64,000 bases of DNA, from contig NZ_JAJFES010000004.1 of NCBI RefSeq assembly GCF_020708045.1, positions 355,262-419,261 on the forward strand, written 5' to 3'. Source of the DNA: Massilia sp. IC2-278. GTDB taxonomy: Bacteria; Pseudomonadota; Gammaproteobacteria; Burkholderiales; Burkholderiaceae_D. Shown piece by piece: positions 61,334-64,000 of the stretch. The notes under the pieces were generated by a model. It searched no databases. It worked only from the letters and a program-made list of their open reading frames with translations, and was not told where the DNA came from. A program made the position numbers and the translations under genes. Every line of letters starts with the position of its first letter. The stretch's first letter is position 1.

Positions 61334-62392
61334 ATGAACCAATTCACGATCCAGCAAAAGTTCTTCCTTCTCCTCCTCACCCTGGTCACCATCGCCTTCG
61401 GCTGGATCCTGCTGCCGTACTCCGGCGCGGTGTTCTGGGGCATGGTGCTGGCGATCCTGTTCGCGCCGCTGTACCGCCGCCTGCTGCCGGTGACGAAGCA
61501 GAAGCCGACAGTCGCCGCCCTGCTCACCCTGTTCTCGATCATCGTCATGGTGATCCTGCCGCTGTCGCTGATCGGCGCCTCGCTGGTGCGCCAGGCGCTC
61601 GGCATCTACGACATGATCGGCTCCGGCCAGATCGACTTCGGCCGCTACTTCCAGCAGATCGTCAGCGTGCTGCCGGACTGGATCGTCTCGGTGCTGGAAC
61701 GCTTCGAAGTCACCGACTTGGCCTCGCTGGAACAGAAGCTGTCCGAAGGCGCGGCCCAGGTCAGCCAGGTGTTCGCGCGCTACGCCATCAACTTCGGCCG
61801 CAACACCTTCGACTTCCTGGTCAGCCTGACCATCATGCTGTACCTGCTGTTCTTCCTGCTGCGCGACGGCCAGGGCCTGGCCAACCGCATCAAGCGCGCC
61901 GTGCCGCTCAGCCGCATGTACAAGCAGCGCCTGTTCGACAACTTCACCACCGTGATCCGCGCCACCGTGAAGGGCAACGTGCTGGTCGCGATCGCCCAGG
62001 GTGCGCTGGGCGGCCTGATCTTCTGGTTCCTGGACGTGCAGGCGCCGCTGCTGTGGGGCGTGGTGATGGCCTTCCTGTCGCTGCTGCCGGCCGTGGGCGC
62101 GGCGATTGTCTGGGCGCCGGTGGCGGTGTATTTCCTGGTGACCGGCGCGGTCTGGCAGGGCGTGGTGCTGATCGCCTTCGGCGTGCTGGTGATCGGCCTG
62201 GTCGATAACATCCTGCGCCCGATTTTGGTCGGCAAGGACACCAAGATGCCCGATTACCTGGTGCTGCTGTCGACGCTGGGCGGCATGGCGCTGTTCGGGC
62301 TGAACGGTTTCGTGATCGGGCCGGTGATCGCGGCGCTGTTCATCGCGGCCTGGGAGATGTTTGCCTCGGCCGAGGAATTCCACCCGCAGTAA
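61334..62392 (+). CDS. AI-2E family transporter (PerM-like)
   Basis: The 352-residue inner-membrane protein has the AI-2E/UPF0118 pattern: N-terminal helices ('FFLLLLTLVTIAFGWILLPYSGAVFWGMVLAILFAPLY'), a soluble central stretch (about 100-150), and C-terminal helices with 'LSLLPAVGAAIVWAPVAVYFLVTGAVWQGV' and 'DNILRPILVGKDTKMPDYLVLLSTLGGMALFGLNGFVIGPVIAALF'. Some members export the AI-2 signal; others are Na+/H+ antiporters, and this one cannot be assigned. It has its own terminator. Confidence 0.9.
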   Translation: MNQFTIQQKFFLLLLTLVTIAFGWILLPYSGAVFWGMVLAILFAPLYRRLLPVTKQKPTVAALLTLFSIIVMVILPLSLIGASLVRQALGIYDMIGSGQIDFGRYFQQIVSVLPDWIVSVLERFEVTDLASLEQKLSEGAAQVSQVFARYAINFGRNTFDFLVSLTIMLYLLFFLLRDGQGLANRIKRAVPLSRMYKQRLFDNFTTVIRATVKGNVLVAIAQGALGGLIFWFLDVQAPLLWGVVMAFLSLLPAVGAAIVWAPVAVYFLVTGAVWQGVVLIAFGVLVIGLVDNILRPILVGKDTKMPDYLVLLSTLGGMALFGLNGFVIGPVIAALFIAAWEMFASAEEFHPQ

Positions 62393-62410
62393 AGCCCGGG
62401 AAACGACAAC

Positions 62411-62452
62411 GGGGCCGGCCGGCGCACACGCGCTTGCCGGCCCCATCTTTTT
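62411..62452 (+). terminator. Terminator of the AI-2E gene
   Basis: GGGGCCGGC (62411-62419) pairs with GCCGGCCCC (62436-62444) and a T-rich run follows. It is immediately before the CzrA-like operator. Confidence 0.85.
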
Positions 62453-62456
62453 ACAC

Positions 62457-62484
62457 TAACATGTGAACACCTATTCACATGTTA
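62457..62484. promoter_or_regulatory. CzrA/SmtB-type operator overlapping the ArsR start
   Basis: An 11-bp perfect inverted repeat, TAACATGTGAA and TTCACATGTTA, with 6 bases between. The centre reads TGAACACCTATTCA, matching the TGAACA-N2-TATTCA operator of zinc/cobalt-sensing ArsR proteins. It overlaps the first possible ATG (62479). Confidence 0.8.
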
Positions 62485-62802
62485 ATGATGACTATTCCCG
62501 ACGAATCCGACCACGTCGAGCAGGTGGCCGACCTCTTCCACCTGCTCGGCGACGCGACCCGCCTGCGCATCGTGCTGGCCTGCCTGGCGCAGCCGACGGC
62601 AGTGGGCGACATCGCCACGGCCCTGAACCTGTCCAGCTCCCTGGTCAGTCACCACCTGCGCCTGCTGCGCGCGGCGCGCATCGTAAAGGCCGAGCGCCAG
62701 GGCAAGCAGGTGTTCTACGCCGCTGCCGACGCCCACATCAGCACCCTGCTGTCCAACATGTTCGAGCACATCGCCGAACCTGCCAACGGAAACGAACCAT
62801 GA
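62485..62802 (+). CDS. Zinc/cobalt-responsive ArsR repressor (CzrA/SmtB-like)
   Basis: The 105-residue repressor has the ArsR helix-turn-helix ('PTAVGDIATALNLSSSLVSHHLRLLRAARIV') and the alpha-5 metal site D82-x-H84-x10-H95-x2-E98 in 'DAHISTLLSNMFEHIAE', which senses Zn(II), Co(II) or Ni(II). The ATG at 62485 or 62488 is likely because an earlier one at 62479 lies in the operator; no ribosome site is visible, so translation may be leaderless. The stop overlaps the CDF transporter ATG. It should repress both genes until metal binds. Confidence 0.92.
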   Translation: MMTIPDESDHVEQVADLFHLLGDATRLRIVLACLAQPTAVGDIATALNLSSSLVSHHLRLLRAARIVKAERQGKQVFYAAADAHISTLLSNMFEHIAEPANGNEP

Positions 62803-63818
62803 GCCACGACCATCAAGATAATCCTGTCCCTGCCGATACCCATGGGCAGCAGCAGGGACAGGTACCTCGCGATCATTCGCACGGGCACAGCCACGCGCAC
62901 GGGCATGGTCACAGCCATGGCCACCATCACCATCATGCCCCGGTCGAGGGCCACGGCCGCGCCTTTGCCCTGGCCATCGGCCTGAACACGGCGTTCGTTG
63001 CCATCGAATTCGTCTACGGCTTCCTGGCCAACTCCACCGCGCTGATGGCCGATGCCGGCCACAACCTGTCGGATGTGCTGGGCCTGGTGCTGGCCTGGGG
63101 CGCGGCGGTGCTCGCCAAGCGCGCGCCGAGCGCCCGCTATACCTACGGCCTGCGCAGTTCCTCGATCCTGGCGGCGCTGGCCAATGCCCTGCTGCTGCTG
63201 GCCGCCTGCGGCGCGATCGCCTGGGAAGCCGTGCAGCGCATCGCCGAGCCGCATCCGGTGGCAGGCATTACGGTGTCGGTGGTGGCGGCCATCGGCGTGG
63301 CGATCAACGGTTTCTCGGCCTGGCTGTTCATGGCCGGCAGCAAGGGCGACCTGAACGTGCGCGGCGCCTACCTGCACATGGCGGCGGACGCGGCAATCTC
63401 GCTGGGGGTGGTGATCTCGGGCCTGGTGATCATGGTCACCGACTGGACCTGGCTCGACCCGGCGGTCAGCCTGGCGATCGTGCTGGTGATCGTCTGGGGC
63501 ACCTGGTCGCTGCTGCGCGAATCGGTGCAGATGGCGATGGCGGCGGTGCCGGCCAGCGTCGATGCGCATGCGATCGAGCACTTCCTGGAAGCGCGTCCGG
63601 GCGTGACCGGCGTGCACGATCTGCATATCTGGGCGATGAGCACCACCGAGACCGCGCTGACGGCGCACCTGGTGATGCCGGGCGGGTGTCCGGGGGATGG
63701 TTTCCTCGACGAGACCGTGGCGGCGTTGAAGAAGGAACATGGCATTCAACATTGCACCTTGCAGGTGGAGGAAGGAACGACGACGCACGGGTGCGCGCTG
63801 GCGGCGCATGGGGCATGA
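62799..63818 (+). CDS. Cation diffusion facilitator, zinc/cobalt efflux
   Basis: The 339-residue CDF protein has a very His-rich N-terminus (about 25 residues dominated by HGHSH-type repeats), six membrane helices, and metal-site Asp/His pairs: 'MADAGHNLSDVLGL' in helix 2 and 'HMAADAAISLGVV' in helix 5. The C-terminal cytoplasmic domain ends '...GVHDLHIWAMSTTETALTAHLV'. It expels Zn2+ or related ions using the proton gradient. The ATG overlaps the ArsR stop, so they are co-translated. Metal choice follows the regulator and is inferred. Confidence 0.94.
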   Translation: MSHDHQDNPVPADTHGQQQGQVPRDHSHGHSHAHGHGHSHGHHHHHAPVEGHGRAFALAIGLNTAFVAIEFVYGFLANSTALMADAGHNLSDVLGLVLAWGAAVLAKRAPSARYTYGLRSSSILAALANALLLLAACGAIAWEAVQRIAEPHPVAGITVSVVAAIGVAINGFSAWLFMAGSKGDLNVRGAYLHMAADAAISLGVVISGLVIMVTDWTWLDPAVSLAIVLVIVWGTWSLLRESVQMAMAAVPASVDAHAIEHFLEARPGVTGVHDLHIWAMSTTETALTAHLVMPGGCPGDGFLDETVAALKKEHGIQHCTLQVEEGTTTHGCALAAHGA

Positions 63819-63875
63819 CGTACGGTCGATGAATCGTTGCGACAGACGCTGGATGACGGAACCGTGACCGTAGGG

Positions 63876-64000
63876 TGTGTAACAGCAAAGTAGAAATGTC
63901 CGCTTTTAGCAAAGTTAAAATGTCCGCTGTCCGGATGTCACACTCGCTTTTGAGCGGATGCTTTCTTTGCTGCTGTCGTGCCTTGGAAGATGATGGCGCC
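63876..64000. mobile_element. End of an insertion sequence, probably IS21-like
   Basis: Two near-identical 21-bp direct repeats, each starting AGCAAAGT and ending AAATGTCCGCT, lie at 63884-63904 and 63908-63928, 24 bases apart. Multiple terminal repeats of this kind, with a TGT end, are typical of IS21-family elements, whose transposase binds them. The element begins inside or beside a TAGGGTG repeat. It continues past the window. Confidence 0.5.
63938..64000 (-). CDS. C-terminus of possible IS protein (partial)
   Basis: The minus strand has an open frame from the window edge to a TGA at 63938-63940, reading GAIIFQGTTAAKKASAQKRV. It ends just inside the IS terminal repeats, as a transposition helper gene (istB) would. 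Only 20 residues are visible, so the family is not confirmed. Confidence 0.3.
   Translation of the reverse strand, partial: GAIIFQGTTAAKKASAQKRV

Overview
The window looks like chromosomal DNA of a high-GC betaproteobacterium of the order Burkholderiales, most likely Oxalobacteraceae and possibly Massilia. This is an inference from gene content and protein style: a Ceo/MexEF-type efflux locus with a lipase-like gene, the HutF/HutG histidine route, a trxA-rho-rpmE2 cluster with a Zn-free L31, a PEP-CTERM protein, a B3 metallo-beta-lactamase and a GDP-D-rhamnose cassette. No database search was possible.

Layout. 1-7.8 kb: the 3' part of an HDOD gene, a transglutaminase-like/TPR lipoprotein, an infA paralogue with a structured leader region, an ArsR-desaturase pair, a Nudix/DUF4406-like fusion divergent from a DeoR regulator, an AT-rich orphan XRE gene and a hypoxanthine-DNA glycosylase-like gene. 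7.9-16.1 kb: an RND efflux operon (outer-membrane factor, pump, adaptor) preceded by a hydrolase that lacks its catalytic residues and a small secreted protein, all divergent from a LysR regulator. 16.1-19.3 kb: Mpo1-like protein, glycine-zipper lipoprotein, DMT exporter, GNAT acetyltransferase and a 59-residue small ORF. 19.4-31.6 kb: histidine utilisation operon hutUHGFDI on the minus strand, with its repressor gene hutC about 4 kb away on the plus strand. A periplasmic amidohydrolase, a B3 metallo-beta-lactamase and ada lie between. 31.7-34.8 kb: single-domain receiver, trxA, rho, rpmE2. 34.9-39.0 kb: GT39-type glycosyltransferase, PEP-CTERM protein, small membrane protein, tRNA-Leu(CAA), periplasmic binding protein. 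39.3-43.7 kb: MHYT hybrid kinase and HD-GYP regulator. 43.7-48.0 kb: D-rhamnose cassette gmd-rmd-GT-GT. 48.3-51.8 kb: maeB and thiL. 51.9-56.5 kb: a hybrid kinase and a REC-PAS-GGDEF-EAL-REC protein. 56.9-63.8 kb: pncC, a metallophosphoesterase, an M16 protease, an AI-2E family transporter and an ArsR-CDF zinc/cobalt efflux pair with a clear operator. The window ends inside an insertion-sequence end.

Signalling is a strong theme. Two separate phosphorelay/cyclic-di-GMP modules (kinase + HD-GYP; kinase + GGDEF/EAL) lie within 18 kb, one on each side of the exopolysaccharide genes. Most of the window is ordinary core or niche-adaptation DNA. The less expected items are the catalytically dead hydrolase in the efflux operon, the Nudix fusion with three phased CGTGCAA repeats, the AT-rich XRE orphan with its own direct repeats, two large near-perfect inverted repeats of one family in intergenic DNA, and a candidate small RNA upstream of infA. 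I see no CRISPR array, prophage or complete new defence system.
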